A DNA stretch of 64,000 nucleotides from Vombatus ursinus (GCF_900497805.2 NW_020954713.1:6211333-6275332); one strand, 5' to 3'. Shown: positions 41,880-53,809, counted from the first letter of the stretch. Notes: generated by a model from the letters alone, not told the origin. Translations and numbers: made by a program.

Positions 41880-42600
41880 TTTTAACCCATGTATATGATT
41901 TTGTTTCCATTGCTATTCAATCTTATCTTATTAGGCTTCAATCAATATTTTAAGCAACCAAGATTTTTTGGATCTTGACTCTGGCATTCAACATACTAAT
42001 TCAGTTTTTCAACTTTGTGTCATTTGCAAACATGGTAAACATACCACTGGTGCCCATATCCAAGTCATAGGTGTTAAACAACATAGAGAAAATTAGACTC
42101 TTTGGGTCCCTGACTAGAGACTTCTCTTCAGGTGGACATTGAATGAAATGGTCCATTTTTCAGTCATGCTTTTCAACTAGTTCTGAATTGACCAAACCAT
42201 GATGTCATCTGGTTTATATACTTTCATCTAATCTAACAGAAAGCATAAAATTGTATATATGTATGCATATATATAGTGAAAATCTACATTAAAGATATGT
42301 ACAACATTCTCCTGACCTTCTCATATGGTAACTCTATCAAAATACAAAATAAAGTTAATCTTACATGATCTGCTAACTCTTTGTGATCACCATTTCCTTT
42401 TCTAGGTGTTTACTGACTACTTTAATAATGCATTCTATAATTTTCCCTGTCAGTAGCCTGTAATATATGGACTCTACCTTCTCTTTTCTTTTTTATTTAA
42501 AATGGGGACAATAACTGCTCTTTTCCAGTCCTGTCACACCTCTCCCATTCTCTATGTGCATTTACAAATCATAATCAGTAATTTGACAACATCAAGCACT
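41880..42600 (-). repeat. CR1/L3 LINE, RT-region remnant
   Basis: 'ggatcttgactctggcattc', 'aactttgtgtcatttgcaaa', 'gactagagacttctcttcag', 'tgatcaccatttccttttct', 'caataactgctcttttccag', 'ctgtcacacctctcccattc'. Same order as minus-strand amniote CR1. Confidence 0.7.
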
Positions 42601-44222
42601 CTGAAACCATAGGTGGCACGCTTTTGAATTTACAGATGAGACATAGCTAGGAGGAACGGTTGACACATTGGATAGTGGAGTCAAGGTAAAGTCAACTTTA
42701 ATCTTATAAGATGAAATTTAATAGGGACACATGCAGAATTAAACACTTAGGTTCAAGTAATCAACTTCATAAATAGCAAATTAACAGAGTTTTTGTTTTG
42801 AATATGTTGTTGTTTGTTGTTTTTTTATAATTCATGTAAAAATGTGGGATGTTAATGTATTGCTGGTAGAGCTACAAATTGGCACAACTGTTCTGGAAAA
42901 CAATTTACAACTATGGCCCAAAAGTCCCCAGGTTGTGCATACCCTTTGACCTGGCAATACTTCTGCCTAGGTCTATACTCCCAAAGGGATAAAAGAAAAG
43001 AGAAAAGGATTCATGTTTGCAAAATATTTGTAACAGCTCTTTTTGTAGTGGCAAAGAACTGGAAACTGAAAGACGGCTTTTAGTTGGGGGAATGGCTGAA
43101 CAAATTTTTGGTATGTGAATACAGTAAAATATTATTATTCCTTAAGTAATAAAGAAGGGAATGGCTTCAGAGAAACCTGAGAAGATTGCATGAAGTGAAG
43201 CAGAGTGTAGTCAGCAAAGCCAGGAAAATAATTCATTCAGCAACATTGTAAAAAGAAACAATTTTGAAAGTCTTAAGAACTGACCATTGAAATGTCCAAC
43301 CTTGATTGCAAAGGCTTAATGACAGAGAAGGGATGGATTCAAGAAGCAACATGAGTGTGTGTACATACACACATATGCACACATACACACATGTACACAC
43401 ATGCACACAAACGTGCACACACACACATGTATTCTTAGACATGGCTGATGTGTGTGTTTTGCCTGAATATGGATATTTGCTGCCAGGCTTTTGTTAATTT
43501 TTTTCATTTATATTAGGGGAAGAGGCAAGTAGGAAGAGAAAATTAATTCTTATTAAATGAAAAATAAAATAAAATGAAACATAAAAAATTAAAAGAATGA
43601 GGTGATTTTAATGGACTGATAGCTCCACTCATAGGGCAATTTTAAGATTGTGGTAACCAGAGATTGTAGTAGTTTGCATCACAAGAGGCACAATATCCTG
43701 AGTAAGTGAGGTGGCAGTCATTCTATTCTCTACCTTGGTCAGATCATGTAAGAAGGATTGTTTTCAGTTCTGAGTGCCACATTTGAGTGAGTAGCAGAGA
43801 ACAGCCAAAGGAGAGTGACCTCAGTGCTGAGATCTGGAGAACAGACCACACAATGATCAAGTGGTGGAAATGTAGACATTTAGTCTAGAGATATCCTACA
43901 ATAAGGTGGATGAAAGACACTATTCTAATGTATTTGAAAGGCATAGAGAGATTAGACTTGTTCTACTTTACCCTGGAGAGCAGAACTAGGAAAAATGAGT
44001 GGAAGTTATAGCAATGTAGATTTTAACATTGTTAAAAGAAAAACTTCCCACCAATTAGAGTCCTCTCAAAAGTAAAATGGACTGTTTTAAGAGAAAGTGT
44101 GAAACCTTTTCCAATTAAAGAGGAGCCTAGATGAGCACTTATCAAAGACGTCATTCCTGATCAAGCATATGTGGGACATGCTGGTCTCTGGGAGTCCCTT
44201 GAAACTCTAAGTTTCCATGATT
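42600..44222 (+). repeat. CR1/L3 LINE, split by an L1 3' end
   Basis: Left: 'gttgacacattggatagtgg', 'gatgaaatttaatagggaca'. Right from 43608: 'ctctaccttggtcagatcat', 'gagagattagacttgttcta', 'aaaaacttcccaccaattag', ending 'ctctaagtttccatgatta'. Orientation is opposite to the CR1 that abuts it on the left. Confidence 0.75.
42795..43607 (+). repeat. L1 3' region inserted in CR1
   Basis: 'attgctggtagagctacaaa', 'accctttgacctggcaatac', 'gtagtggcaaagaactggaa', 'gaagtgaagcagagtgtagt', with an A-rich end 'aaataaaataaaatgaaaca'. These are conserved 3' segments of old mammalian L1. A CA microsatellite lies at 43358-43430. Confidence 0.75.
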
Positions 44223-44809
44223 ATGCTTGTTATGTGAACATAAATCAAGTGGAAATTTCAGATGGAAGAAGTTGTTGGCAAGTAATCTATTGCTTTGTAC
44301 TTATTTACAATTCATCTTTGAAAAATCAAACTGTCCTGTACCCCATGAGGAGGGAAATTGTCAAAAATGGGGAGACATTAGTGAAACAGTGAGCTAGGCC
44401 AAAATATAAAGTCTTGTGCAAGAGTCTTTCTTGGGATTGGTTCCAACCAGGATTCCCAATGGCCAAAGTTTGCTGTATCAGGACCATCAAATGAAATTTA
44501 ATTCTAGCCTCAGGAAGTATTTGAAATTATGAAGAAAAGGTACACCCAGTTCTTTGTTGTCCAGGAGAGTTTGATATGCTGAGAGCCATGTCTACTATGC
44601 TTACATGAAATAAAACACAGCAGTTGTCAATATTGGAGAGAGAAAAACATTAGCTCTTCTTTTCCTTCCTTGTATTATTTTTTTCTTTAATATTGAGATC
44701 AAATACAATTAGGGACAAAGTAAAAAAAAAACAAAAAACAAAAAACTAAGGCTGTTCTGAATTCAGTTCATTGTATCTAAACAATTGGTGGGAAGGGAAG
44801 GTAAAAGAA
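44223..44809. other. Unique sequence, no gene seen
   Basis: About 590 bp. An A-rich run at 44723-44748 is the only low-complexity part. A 73-codon frame at 44171-44392 partly overlaps CR1. Confidence 0.35.
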
Positions 44810-44890
44810 CAGACCCTGGTCTTCATACTTAATACAAGGCCTGACACAGAGTATTCACTTATTAATGCTAGCTGACTAATTGACTAATTT
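44810..44890 (+). repeat. L2 3' end
   Basis: 'aatacaaggcctgacacaga', 'ttattaatgctagctgacta'. Confidence 0.55.
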
Positions 44891-45119
44891 CTTTCAGAGT
44901 ACGGGAAGGAAGTGAACAAGCAGCAAAAACAAAGCAGTGTGGTTAAGGGGTGGGAGCTGTCCAGAGTAGTAATACCTACAGACAAAGCAGGAAGGTGAAT
45001 TGACACCAAGGAGACCACAGGCCATCCAATACTGGAGTGAAAATGGAACAGAGATTGGGAGGGTAGAGAGAGGAAATCCTCTGGGACTGGACTGTTATCC
45101 TCTAAGGTCACCTACAATC

Positions 45120-45540
45120 TATTCAATATGTATCTATTTATTTACACGTTGTCTCCTCCATTCAAATACAAGCTCCTTGAGGATGGGGACTATTTTTTGC
45201 CTTTATTTTGGTCTTTAGTGTGTTACAGTGGAGCAGCTAGATGGTGCAGCACATAGAGCACCTGACCTAGAGTCAGGAAAACCTGAATTCAAATCCAGTC
45301 TCAGACACTTCCTAACTGTGTGACCCTGAGTAAGTCACTTAACCTGTTTACCTCAGTTCCTCATCTGCAATATGAGCTGGAAAAGGAAATGGCAAACCAT
45401 TTCAATATTTTTTGCCAAGAAAACCCCATATGGGGTCATGAAGAGTCAGACATGACTAAAGTGACTGAACAGCAACGTATTACAGTGTCTGGAACTTAGT
45501 CTTACTAAGTACTTAAGAAATTCTTATTGATTGATTCCTT
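45120..45540 (+). repeat. L2 3' end, split by a SINE
   Basis: 'caagctccttgaggatgggg' to 'tgttacagtg', then 'tctggaacttagtcttacta' and 'attcttattgattgattcc'. Confidence 0.8.
45231..45477 (+). repeat. Long tRNA-headed SINE in L2
   Basis: 'gagcagctagatggtgcagc' to 'actgaacagcaac'. Target-site duplication TGTTACAGTG / TATTACAGTG at 45221-45230 and 45478-45487 (9/10). Confidence 0.93.
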
Positions 45541-45715
45541 AAAGCTGTCCAGAAATGGAGTTAGTTTCCTCGGAAGACAATGGGTTATCTTTCACTGGAA
45601 GTCTGACAAAGACCAGATGACCACTTATCAGGTGTGTTATAAGAGAATTCTTGTTCAGGTAAAGGGTAGACAGGATGCCCACTATGGTTCTTTCCAACTT
45701 GAATTCTGTGAGCAT
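45541..45715 (+). repeat. CR1/L3 3' end
   Basis: 'agctgtccagaaatggagtt', 'gatgaccacttatcaggtgt', 'gaattcttgttcaggtaaag', 'ccaacttgaattctgtgag'. Confidence 0.75.
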
Positions 45716-45810
45716 GACAAGGTGACAAGATAAATAGTTAATATCTAGCTTTTGGACAAATAGTCCAAATAGTCCAGACAATAGTTATAGAGCCCCAGCA
45801 ACAAAGAGAC

Positions 45811-46061
45811 TGGATCAGTGGGTGGAGCTCTGGGCCTGAAATCAGGAAGACCTGAGTTCAAATCTGGCCTCAGACACTTAGTAGCTGTGTGACCCTGGGC
45901 AAGTCACTTAACCTCTGTTTGCCTTAATTCTCTGGAGAATGAAATGGCAAATGACTCCAGATTCTTTACCCCCTCCAAAAAAAAAACCCATGGACAGTAA
46001 GAATTAGCATGCTATGGTCAATAAGGTCACAAAAAGTAGGACATGACTCTACAACAACTAT
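45811..46061 (+). repeat. Long tRNA-headed SINE, variant 3' half
   Basis: 'acctgagttcaaatctggcc', 'cctgggcaagtcacttaacc', then a variant middle with an A-run and 'gacatgactctacaacaac'. Target-site duplication CCAGCAACAAAGAGAC / CCAGCAGCAAAGAGAC at 45795-45810 and 46062-46077 (15/16), the longest in the window. Confidence 0.92.
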
Positions 46062-46134
46062 CCAGCAGCAAAGAGACAATGGTATTAATTCAACCTGCTT
46101 TCATAGTCAGCCCATCTTACGAGTATTAGTATTA

Positions 46135-46190
46135 GTACTTCTACTACTACTACTACTACTACTTATTATTATTATTATTATTATTACAAT
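46135..46190. repeat. (TAC)n(TAT)n microsatellite
   Basis: (CTA)n followed by (TTA)n, at the left edge of a Ther1 SINE whose own 5' end is TAATAATAA-rich. Confidence 0.9.
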
Positions 46191-46490
46191 AATAGATAGC
46201 ATTTTAGTGCTTTAGGATTTGCAAACCATTTTAAATGTCATCTCATTTGAAAATAAGTCATCTTTTCACTGTGTTTTTGGTTTAACACAGAGCTTTCCTC
46301 AAGACAGTCCTGTGAGGTGGTAGGATATAAATTATATTCCTTATTATACAGAAAAAGAAACTGAGGCACTAAGTGGTGAAGTGACTTCCATAATGTTCCA
46401 CAGCTAATAAGTATCTGAGACAGAACTTGAACTAATATCTGCTCTGACTCCAAGAAAACCAACTTTTCCACTATACCTCACTACCTCATG
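46185..46490 (-). repeat. Ther1/MIR3 SINE with insertion
   Basis: 'atagatagcattttagtgct', 'tttaaatgtcatctcatttg', an extra about 65 bp, then 'gacagtcctgtgaggtggta', 'aaagaaactgaggcactaag'. The origin of the extra segment is unclear. Confidence 0.75.
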
Positions 46491-46677
46491 CTTGTCTTGG
46501 AAATAATTCCAGGACATGGTCAGCCTGACATAATAACTCATTACACCTGGGACACCATGCCCCCTCCATTCTGGAATTCAGTGCCTTCCATGATATAAAA
46601 ACTTATTTATACCTCCATCCTTTTCTTCTACAGTTGTGTTCCAGAGATTCTCTTAGCCAGTCCCTCTGGTCTCTTCA

Positions 46678-46930
46678 TAGAATCAGAGATTTGGAAGGGA
46701 CCTTAAAGGGTATCTGAACTAGCCAGTACTTGGACAGGAAACTCCTCTACAATCATCTTGACAAATGGCCATCTACCCCTAGCTGAAGACCTCCAGTGAT
46801 AAGGAACCCTTTATCTCCCAAGGCATACTTTAGGACATCTCTAATTGTAAGTAAGGTTTTCTTTCTACTGACCACAAACCTGTGTCTGTAGCTTTTATCC
46901 AGTGATCTTCTTGTTCCACAGCCTAAAACA
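46678..46930 (-). repeat. CR1/L3 3' end
   Basis: 'agaatcagagatttggaagg', 'ctagctgaagacctccagtg', 'tttctactgaccacaaacct'. Confidence 0.75.
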
Positions 46931-46934
46931 TGCC

Positions 46935-47258
46935 ATGGGCCATTCCTGATTCCATATATTTAACCATATGGTACCCCTTGCCAAGACTACTCCACTGTAT
47001 CCTATTCCCTTATTTAAATTACACCCTTCCTTCTATCCCCCTCCCCAAGTCCAGCATCTTCCATGCAGCCTTCCCTGATAGACCCAGACCTCAGTGACTT
47101 CTCCATCCTTTGGACATACCTCAATAGCATCCATCTTGTATCACCTTGCCCTGTTAGCTATCTTCCCATATACATGCCTTATCTCCCGGGTTAGATAATA
47201 AGGTTTCTTTTTGAAGGGTAGCAGTAGGGTCCTCTGAACCTGTGCTTCCCACACGATA
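46935..47258 (+). repeat. L2 3' region
   Basis: 'cagccttccctgatagaccc', 'gtatcaccttgccctgttag', 'cccgggttagataataaggt'. Confidence 0.6.
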
Positions 47259-47380
47259 CTAATCAATCAATAAACATTTATTAAGTGGTTACTATGTTCC
47301 AACACCTTTACTGGGTGGTATGAAAACAGAAATTTAAAAACAAAATCAGTCTGCTTTCAAAGAGCTTTATTCTTTTAAGA
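47259..47380 (-). repeat. L2 3' end
   Basis: 'aatcaatcaataaacattta', 'ggttactatgttccaacacc', 'ctgctttcaaagagcttta'. Abuts the plus-strand L2 tail-to-tail. Confidence 0.75.
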
Positions 47381-48089
47381 ATCTTCAATCAAAGGCCCAA
47401 AAGATTTTCTTTAATTGCCCTGAACCCCTGAATCCCCCTTTTAACCCTCATCTCCATAATCACAGTCTTAAATTCTTCTAACCTTCTCATGCTCAAACCA
47501 AACATTAATTTTCCATCTCCCCTACATTTAAATTCCACTCTATACTTTGTCACAAACTACCAGTGGCCCAATTCCAATCACAACTACTATGCTATTTGTC
47601 AACATTAGAAAAAAGTCCTGATCTCTTATAGTCTGGGGGATAATTCACACTTAAGAGTAAGCATAAGTTATCTTCAGCTTGGGAACACAGTGATTGCCTC
47701 TCTAGTTTCTAATCATTCTGGGAACAATTAATCTCTTTAGCAACATCATGAGCACAGATGTCCAAAATCTATGGCCAAAATTTGTGGGTGTGTGTCCATG
47801 AAAGACACTGAGGCCCCTGTTACTCAGTTCCTGACCAGTCACTCCTTCCTTGCACATTATGTTAACCATTAAAATAGGAAAGGAAAAATACATAGTCACC
47901 ATGAAAACAAACAAACAAACAAACAAACAGACAAACAAATAAAAAAAAACCTTTCTTTTCTCTCCTGCTGGCCAAACCTTTGAGATCTAATGCCAATCTT
48001 CTCAGGTTTGAAGACTTCATATTTGGTATTTACAAAATGAACACCAGGACATTAAGATTTCCAATATTGAGGGATGTACCCTGGGAAAT
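47381..48089. other. Unique sequence with (AAAC)n
   Basis: A (CAAA)n microsatellite at 47904-47940 is the only repeat recognised in about 700 bp. No exon. Confidence 0.45.
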
Positions 48090-48345
48090 GATTAATATGA
48101 GCTAATATTTATATAGCACTTTAAGGTTATAAAGCACTTTGCATATATTATCCCATTTAGTGTCACAATAGCTAAGGGAGGTAGTTGCTATTAGCATCAT
48201 CATTTTACGGATGAAAAAATTGAGTCAAGTAAAAGTTAAGTGACTTGTCCAGGATCAAATAGCTGGTAAGTGTCTGAGGCAGGATTTGAACTTAGAGATT
48301 TCTAATTCCAAGTCTAGATCTCTAGCTACTATGCCACCTAGTTGC
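48090..48345 (-). repeat. Ther1/MIR3 SINE
   Basis: 'gagctaatatttatatagca', 'taaagcactttgcatatatt', 'agctggtaagtgtctgaggc', head 'actatgccacctagttgctg'. Confidence 0.85.
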
Positions 48346-48349
48346 TGAA

Positions 48350-48520
48350 GCCAATATGGCAAAGTAGAAAAAAATGTTTCAGAGGATTTGGGTTTGACTC
48401 TCTGTGCTGTTCCTTCCTAAACATATGATCATATGTGAATCACTCCTTTTTCTGTAAAAAAAGAAAGTGCTGGACCAAATGACCTCTAAGGACCTATTCA
48501 GCTTTAAATCCATATAATCC
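48350..48520 (+). repeat. MIR SINE
   Basis: 'gaggatttgggtttgactct', 'gctggaccaaatgacctcta', 'cagctttaaatccatataat'. Confidence 0.65.
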
Positions 48521-49090
48521 AATGACAACCTGTCTCTTACTCTCACTATTTTCCAGTCTGAACATTACCAGGAAAGACCTTTGATCTTATTAAACCTTTT
48601 GGGACACAAAATTCACATTGTCCTACTCTCTTGGCCTCTTTCCACTTAGATTTCTTAATTCTCTACCATGTTCATAGGGCTCAGTCTTAAATGGTCCAAG
48701 GCCATTGGAGCTAGAACTGCCATTTGATTTTTTTTCTTTGAGATGAAAATTGATTTTCTCATCTCTTATATTTTCTCCCTTCATGTACTGCCTAGAAGTT
48801 ATTAACATTTATTCAGAGACCATCTGTTTCATGTCTTCTATATCTCATTTCTCTCGGCTGTCATTCTGGAGGAGATAGCCTTCTGAGGTAGCCAATCAAC
48901 TTCTTCCCAGATCTTTTTTTAAAAAAAATATAAATCTATACTTCGGAGATAGAGTTGAAATTAATCCTACTTCTTTATTATTCACTGGAGCCTCTATCTG
49001 TGATGTTTCAGTCTTGAAATACTATATATCCAAAGATTCTCCTTTTGACAAAGTGTTTTCTTTGCATGTGCATGCATCTCTGTGTGAGCA
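48521..49090. other. Unique sequence, no gene seen
   Basis: About 570 bp without recognised elements. Confidence 0.35.
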
Positions 49091-49395
49091 CTATCACTTG
49101 TATCTTGCACGCATGCACACACACACACTCGCACACACAAACACTAACTTCTCTTATGAGAAATGAAGTCTCCACCTCCTCAAAGAATCACAGAATTTCT
49201 GACTTACGAATTAATTCATAAAGCAAGACAGAGACACAGAGAGGCAGAGATAGAAAGAAATACAGAGAGAAATAGAGACAGAGAGACAGAGACAGAAAGA
49301 GAGATAGAAAGAAATAGAGACAGAGAGAAACAGAGGCAGAGACAGAAACAGAGAGAGTGAGATAAAGAAATAGAGACAGAGAGAAGAGAGAATTC
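49091..49395. repeat. (CA)n and (GAGACA)n low-complexity tracts
   Basis: CA-rich at 49112-49143, then a 160-bp purine-rich GAGACA/GAAATAGA array from 49228. Open frames of up to 102 codons across it are artefacts of the repeat. Confidence 0.9.
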
Positions 49396-49424
49396 CACAT
49401 ACAATAGATTGGATACATACAACA

Positions 49425-49550
49425 AAAGTTCTTGGAGTGCCAGGATTGTTTTTTGTTTGGTTGTTTATTGTTTTGTTCTTTCTTTTTGTAGCCCCAGCAT
49501 ACATTTTAGTGCCTGGCATGGCCTCAATGAATGCTTTCTTGAATTAACTT
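49425..49550 (+). repeat. L2 3' end
   Basis: 'cttggagtgccaggattgtt', 'ctttttgtagccccagcata', 'agtgcctggcatggcctcaa'. Confidence 0.7.
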
Positions 49551-50383
49551 TGTTATTTAGCTTTAGCTCAGAGACCTTTAGTGGGGGGAACCAACTCTCT
49601 CCTAAGCAGAGGACTTCATTTTTGGATTCCTCTAATTGTTAAGCATTTTCCTTTGCTTTGTTTTCCTTGTTATCAAGCCTAAGTTTACTGCTATGCAAAT
49701 TAGCCCATATCTCCTAATTCTGCCCTCGAAAGTCCAGCAGAATAGATTCAATACACCTTCCAAAGAACAGTCTAAGCACTTAAAGACAGACCAACCTCTC
49801 CAATTCCCCACTTCCACCCCACCCACCCCAGTAACCATCTCCAGTTCTTTTAACTGATTCTCCTACCGGCTGAACCCTGTCTCTTCCTCTCTTTTGCCTA
49901 GCAGCATTCTTCCTGAAACATGGACACCAAACTCCTAATGCATTATGACCAGAGCAGAACACCCATCGCTTCCTTAGTCCTGGAAGTTGCTCCTTCTTAC
50001 TCCAGAATAAGATTACATTTGTTGCTTTGTTTCATTTTGGTTTTGTTTCTTCAAAACTAGGATATGGTGAAAGTTTTGGAAATCAGGGTATTTGACATCT
50101 TCACTGTTGACAAAAATTCTTAAGAGTCATCTCAGGGTTGTCTGCAGGGAGGTCAGGAAGCCTCCTTTCCTGGAATTCAGGCTGGTGCCTTCACAGTCTG
50201 TGTCACTCTTGCCCTGTCTTTCCAAATGCTCTTGAAACTTGGGTCACTCAGTGTATGAGCTCTGCATGAAATACTGAAAGCCTCAAAGTCCCTAGAGTGT
50301 TATAAGATACTTCTGTTTATTCAGGTAGGTCATTGTTTTTCTGAACAAAAGTCCCTGATAGCTAGTAATGGCCAGGCATACAT

Positions 50384-50429
<46 letters not shown>

Positions 50430-51264
50430 TTCCTAAGAATTTGCTCTGAGCCATTCTGAAACCAAGTCCTTAGCTGCCAGAAGGCACATATAGAGCTCCC
50501 TAAAGATCAATGCCTATTATTGGAACTGGAACTCTCTTGATCTTTAAGGTGATTATGGCTACTTATGGTAGTCATTCTTGAGGTACTGAGTGAATAATGA
50601 TGAATAGTATATGCTTTCCAGTGAAAAGAAAAGCGATTTTCACCCCCTCTGGAACAGATAGAAAGCAACTGAAAAATAGAAATTGGGTTGATTGTTCCTT
50701 TAACAAAAGAGATCTGTACATTTATCATTCGTCATGGACAGATACATAAAGGCACCAAAATGACAATTCTCAGAGAAAAATAGAAATGTATCAGGCTGCT
50801 GAAATATCTGCCTATGATAGATTTATCTTTTTTTTCTGCATTATTCAGAGGATAGGTCCCTCCTTACTTCACCAAGTTTGCAAAGAAAATTACAATATTG
50901 ATATATTCTGTTTAAATGTGTAATTAACTTCAGGGATTCTAGTCTAGGGTAATAATAAAAGTTTCAATTGATCCAGGTTTTAAGATTTTGGCTAAACTGA
51001 GTTAGTATGGTGCCTTGTTGGTAAACTGGACTCTGTATACATAACCTCTACCGTTCATTTCCCTCTGCCATATTCAATTTGGGACTGAAGCTAAATAGTC
51101 CCCCAGTCCTGAAGCAGTTTCCATGTCCCTATCCAATAGTTCTTTTCCCTCTAGCTCCTTCTCTTCCTTATCCACTCAGAACTTTCTTTAAGTTTTATTA
51201 AGAAGAAAGTGGACAAGACTTTATAGGATTAAAAAGCCATATAAAAAAAAACAGAGCTTGAAAG
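49551..51264. other. Long unique region, no gene seen
   Basis: The longest stretch without recognised interspersed repeats (about 1.7 kb), broken only by (CA)n at 50386-50427. 50800-51000 is AT-rich and element-like. Small frames on both strands show no conserved domain. Confidence 0.4.
50386..50427. repeat. (CA)n microsatellite
   Basis: About 20 uninterrupted CA units. Confidence 0.95.
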
Positions 51265-51390
51265 AGTTTGATTCCTTTCATTTGAAAGGTGAAGAAACAG
51301 GTATGTGGAAGTCAAGTAACTTCCCTAAAATGGCACAAGTAGCAAGCATAAGAAATGGGATTTGAATCTAACTTTTCTAACTCCCAACAT
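51265..51390 (-). repeat. MIR3-type SINE fragment
   Basis: 'ttgaaaggtgaagaaacagg', 'aagtcaagtaacttccctaa', 'gggatttgaatctaactttt'. Confidence 0.55.
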
Positions 51391-51519
51391 TTCTAACAAA
51401 CTTTCTGTTTGGCCAATGGACTTTTGTTCTTTATGATGTCTTGATATATTCCTGGTTATATCTCTACATCTTCTCTATGCTAGGAGCAGGGAAGCAAACT
51501 CTTGAATTTCAGAATTTTA

Positions 51520-52800
51520 AAGAACCTCAGTGGCTCTCTAGTCCAGGCTGAAAAAAAAAAACCACCCTTTGTCATATTCCTATCAAGTGGGCATTTTACC
51601 TTTGCTTGACAGTTTCTAAGAAGAGAGAAACCTACCACCTCCAAAGGTAGCCCATTCCACTTGAGAATACCTCAGATTGTTCAGAAGTCTCTGCACCTTC
51701 TACCCCTTACTCCTAGTTCTGCTCCCCGGGGGCCAAGCACAGTAAGTCTTGTGCCTTCTCTCACATATCAGTCCTACACATATGTGAAAACCTCTTCCCT
51801 TGCCCATCTTTTCATCCCAAATTTTCTCATCTCCAGGCTAAGCATTCCCCATCAGGCCACTAGGTGGCTCAGTAGATAAGGTACTGGGCACGGAATCAGG
51901 AATCCATGACTTCAAATTTGACCTCAGGCATTTTACTAGCCATGTTACCTGACCCTAGGCAAGTCACTTAACTTCTGTCTGCCTCAGTTTCTTAATTATA
52001 AAATGGGGAGAATAAAAGCATCTATCTCCCAGGGTTGTTGTGAGGATCAGATGAGATATTTACAAAGTACTTAGCACAATGCCTGGCACATAGTAGGCAT
52101 TTTAAAAATGCTTGTTCCTTTCCTTTCTCCTTCTATAATTTTTTCTAATGATCCTCCTAGGGAATGATTTTGAGGCCTGCACTCTCGTAATGCTCTTCTT
52201 CTGGACATTCCCTAGCTTATCAATGTGCTTCTTAAAATATAGAGTACAGATTTGAATACAATGGACTCCAGATCAGGTAAGGTCATGACCGGGACCATCC
52301 TATTGCATATTTTCTCCAGACCCATTTGTGAACTGTCTGAGGACATGTTAGAATTCTTTACAAAACAAATGGGGGTGTCTTAATTTACAAATCAGTCTCT
52401 GGTACTGCTGAACATTATTTATATGTAGAAAAATAATAATATCCCTGATCCCCTGAATCTTAGAGTTCCAGAACTGAACAGAGTATTTCAGATATGATAT
52501 AACCAGGGCAGGACATAGCAGAACTATCACCACCCTAGTCCTGGACACTATTCTTCTCATAAGGCAGCCTGAGATTCCATTGGCTTTTTGGCTATCGTAT
52601 TGCATGGTTGACTCATATTAAGCTTGAAAGCCCTAAATATTTGTTCAGACACATTACTGTTCATCCATATTTTCCCCTTCCATCTCATAGCTGTGCATTT
52701 AATTTTTTGAACCCAGAAAATGACGGAAGCCATCGATCCTCTCTACTCTTCCCAAATGGTTCTCTTCTATTCTTAGATAAAATGCAATGTTCAGCGTTGA
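51520..52800 (-). repeat. CR1/L3 LINE, 3' half, split by a SINE
   Basis: 'gaacctcagtggctctctag', 'ctgcaccttctaccccttac', then after the SINE 'ttcttctggacattccctag', 'ccagaactgaacagagtatt', 'ataaccagggcaggacatag', 'tcatattaagcttgaaagcc'. A repeat of 'acagatttgaatacaatgga' and 'ccagaactgaacagag' suggests an internal duplication at about 52240-52500. Confidence 0.75.
51858..52130 (+). repeat. MIR-type SINE with L2-like tail, in CR1
   Basis: 'ccactaggtggctcagtaga', 'gcctcagtttcttaattata', 'tctcccagggttgttgtgag', 'atgcctggcacatagtaggc'. Confidence 0.85.
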
Positions 52801-52829
52801 AAGCATGAGTTAGTACCTGAAATTATTGA

Positions 52830-53228
52830 CTAATGTTGGAGCCCTACTCTAAAAACTTAGACACATTGTCATTTATTTACATCTTGCCAGGGCCTAAGTT
52901 CTCCCTACCACCTGCATAACCATGCCTTCCGCTCTTCAGCCAACATGTAAATCTTGCTCCCACCAGTATTTTACTGTCTTTCCTTGGCTCCCCAATTCTG
53001 ATTAGTGAGGATTCGTCTGATCTTGCTGGCCAAAGCCTTCAAGAACACCTCCTAGTCATCTCCATATCATGACAACACTGGTATTCCTCCACATTCCTTC
53101 TCTCACCCCTTCATGTGTTAACTTTCCCCATTAGAGTGTAAGTTACTTAAAGATAGAAATTATCTCATTCACATTTATATCTCAGAGACTTAGCATGGTG
53201 CCTGGAGTACTGCAAATACTTTATAAAT

Positions 53229-53230
<2 letters not shown>
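52830..53230 (+). repeat. L2 3' region
   Basis: 'ctgctggccaaagccttcaa' precedes the terminal part 'ttagagtgtaagttacttaa', 'agcatggtgcctggagtact'. Confidence 0.6.
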
Positions 53231-53281
<51 letters not shown>

Positions 53282-53359
53282 CCTATTTATCCATTCTTCC
53301 ATCCATCCATCCATCCATCCACCTATACATCTATCTCTTTCTCTATCTACATCTACATA

Positions 53360-53420
<61 letters not shown>
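53231..53420. repeat. Compound microsatellite at an L2 end
   Basis: (TATC)n, (ATCC)n, (CTCT)n and (TA)n in series, starting exactly where the L2 tail ends. L2 3' ends are short tandem repeats in intact copies, which may have seeded the array. Confidence 0.95.
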
Positions 53421-53448
53421 GTAGGTGTCAATTACTTTAAAAGATATA

Positions 53449-53690
53449 GTGACTAGGCCTGCAATGTCATTGGTAAAGCAACTCTTGGTAAGGAAACTCC
53501 TTCTACTAAGGCAGGCCAGCACCTTCTGTACATCTTAGATCTTAGAGAGTTGCCTGCAACACTGACAGCTTAAGTGATCTGCCAGAGCTAAATAGACAAT
53601 ATGTATATGGAGGGGAGGAGGAGTAGGGGATTTAAACTCAGGTTTTCCTGGACCAGCTCTCTATCAACTGAGTTATGATAAAACATCTTA
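53449..53690 (-). repeat. WSINE-like SINE, minus strand
   Basis: 'gcctgcaatgtcattggtaa', 'atcttagagagttgcctgca', 'acttaagtgat'-like core, 'caggttttcctggaccagct', head 'ctctatcaactgagttatg'. Confidence 0.75.
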
Positions 53691-53809
53691 TTTGAAAAAA
53701 CACAATGACCATCTTTGATGACAAAAATGCAGAAAGGTTCTCTGATGTGGGCATCAATTACTCTCCAGTCAAATATACAAGAGAGAAAAAGGTAAAATGG
53801 GGGTGGGGA

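Noticed and set aside
49188-49519. Several minus-strand frames of 65-102 codons rich in Ser, Leu and Cys
   Set aside because: They read through a GAGACA-type low-complexity array; the composition is imposed by the repeat.
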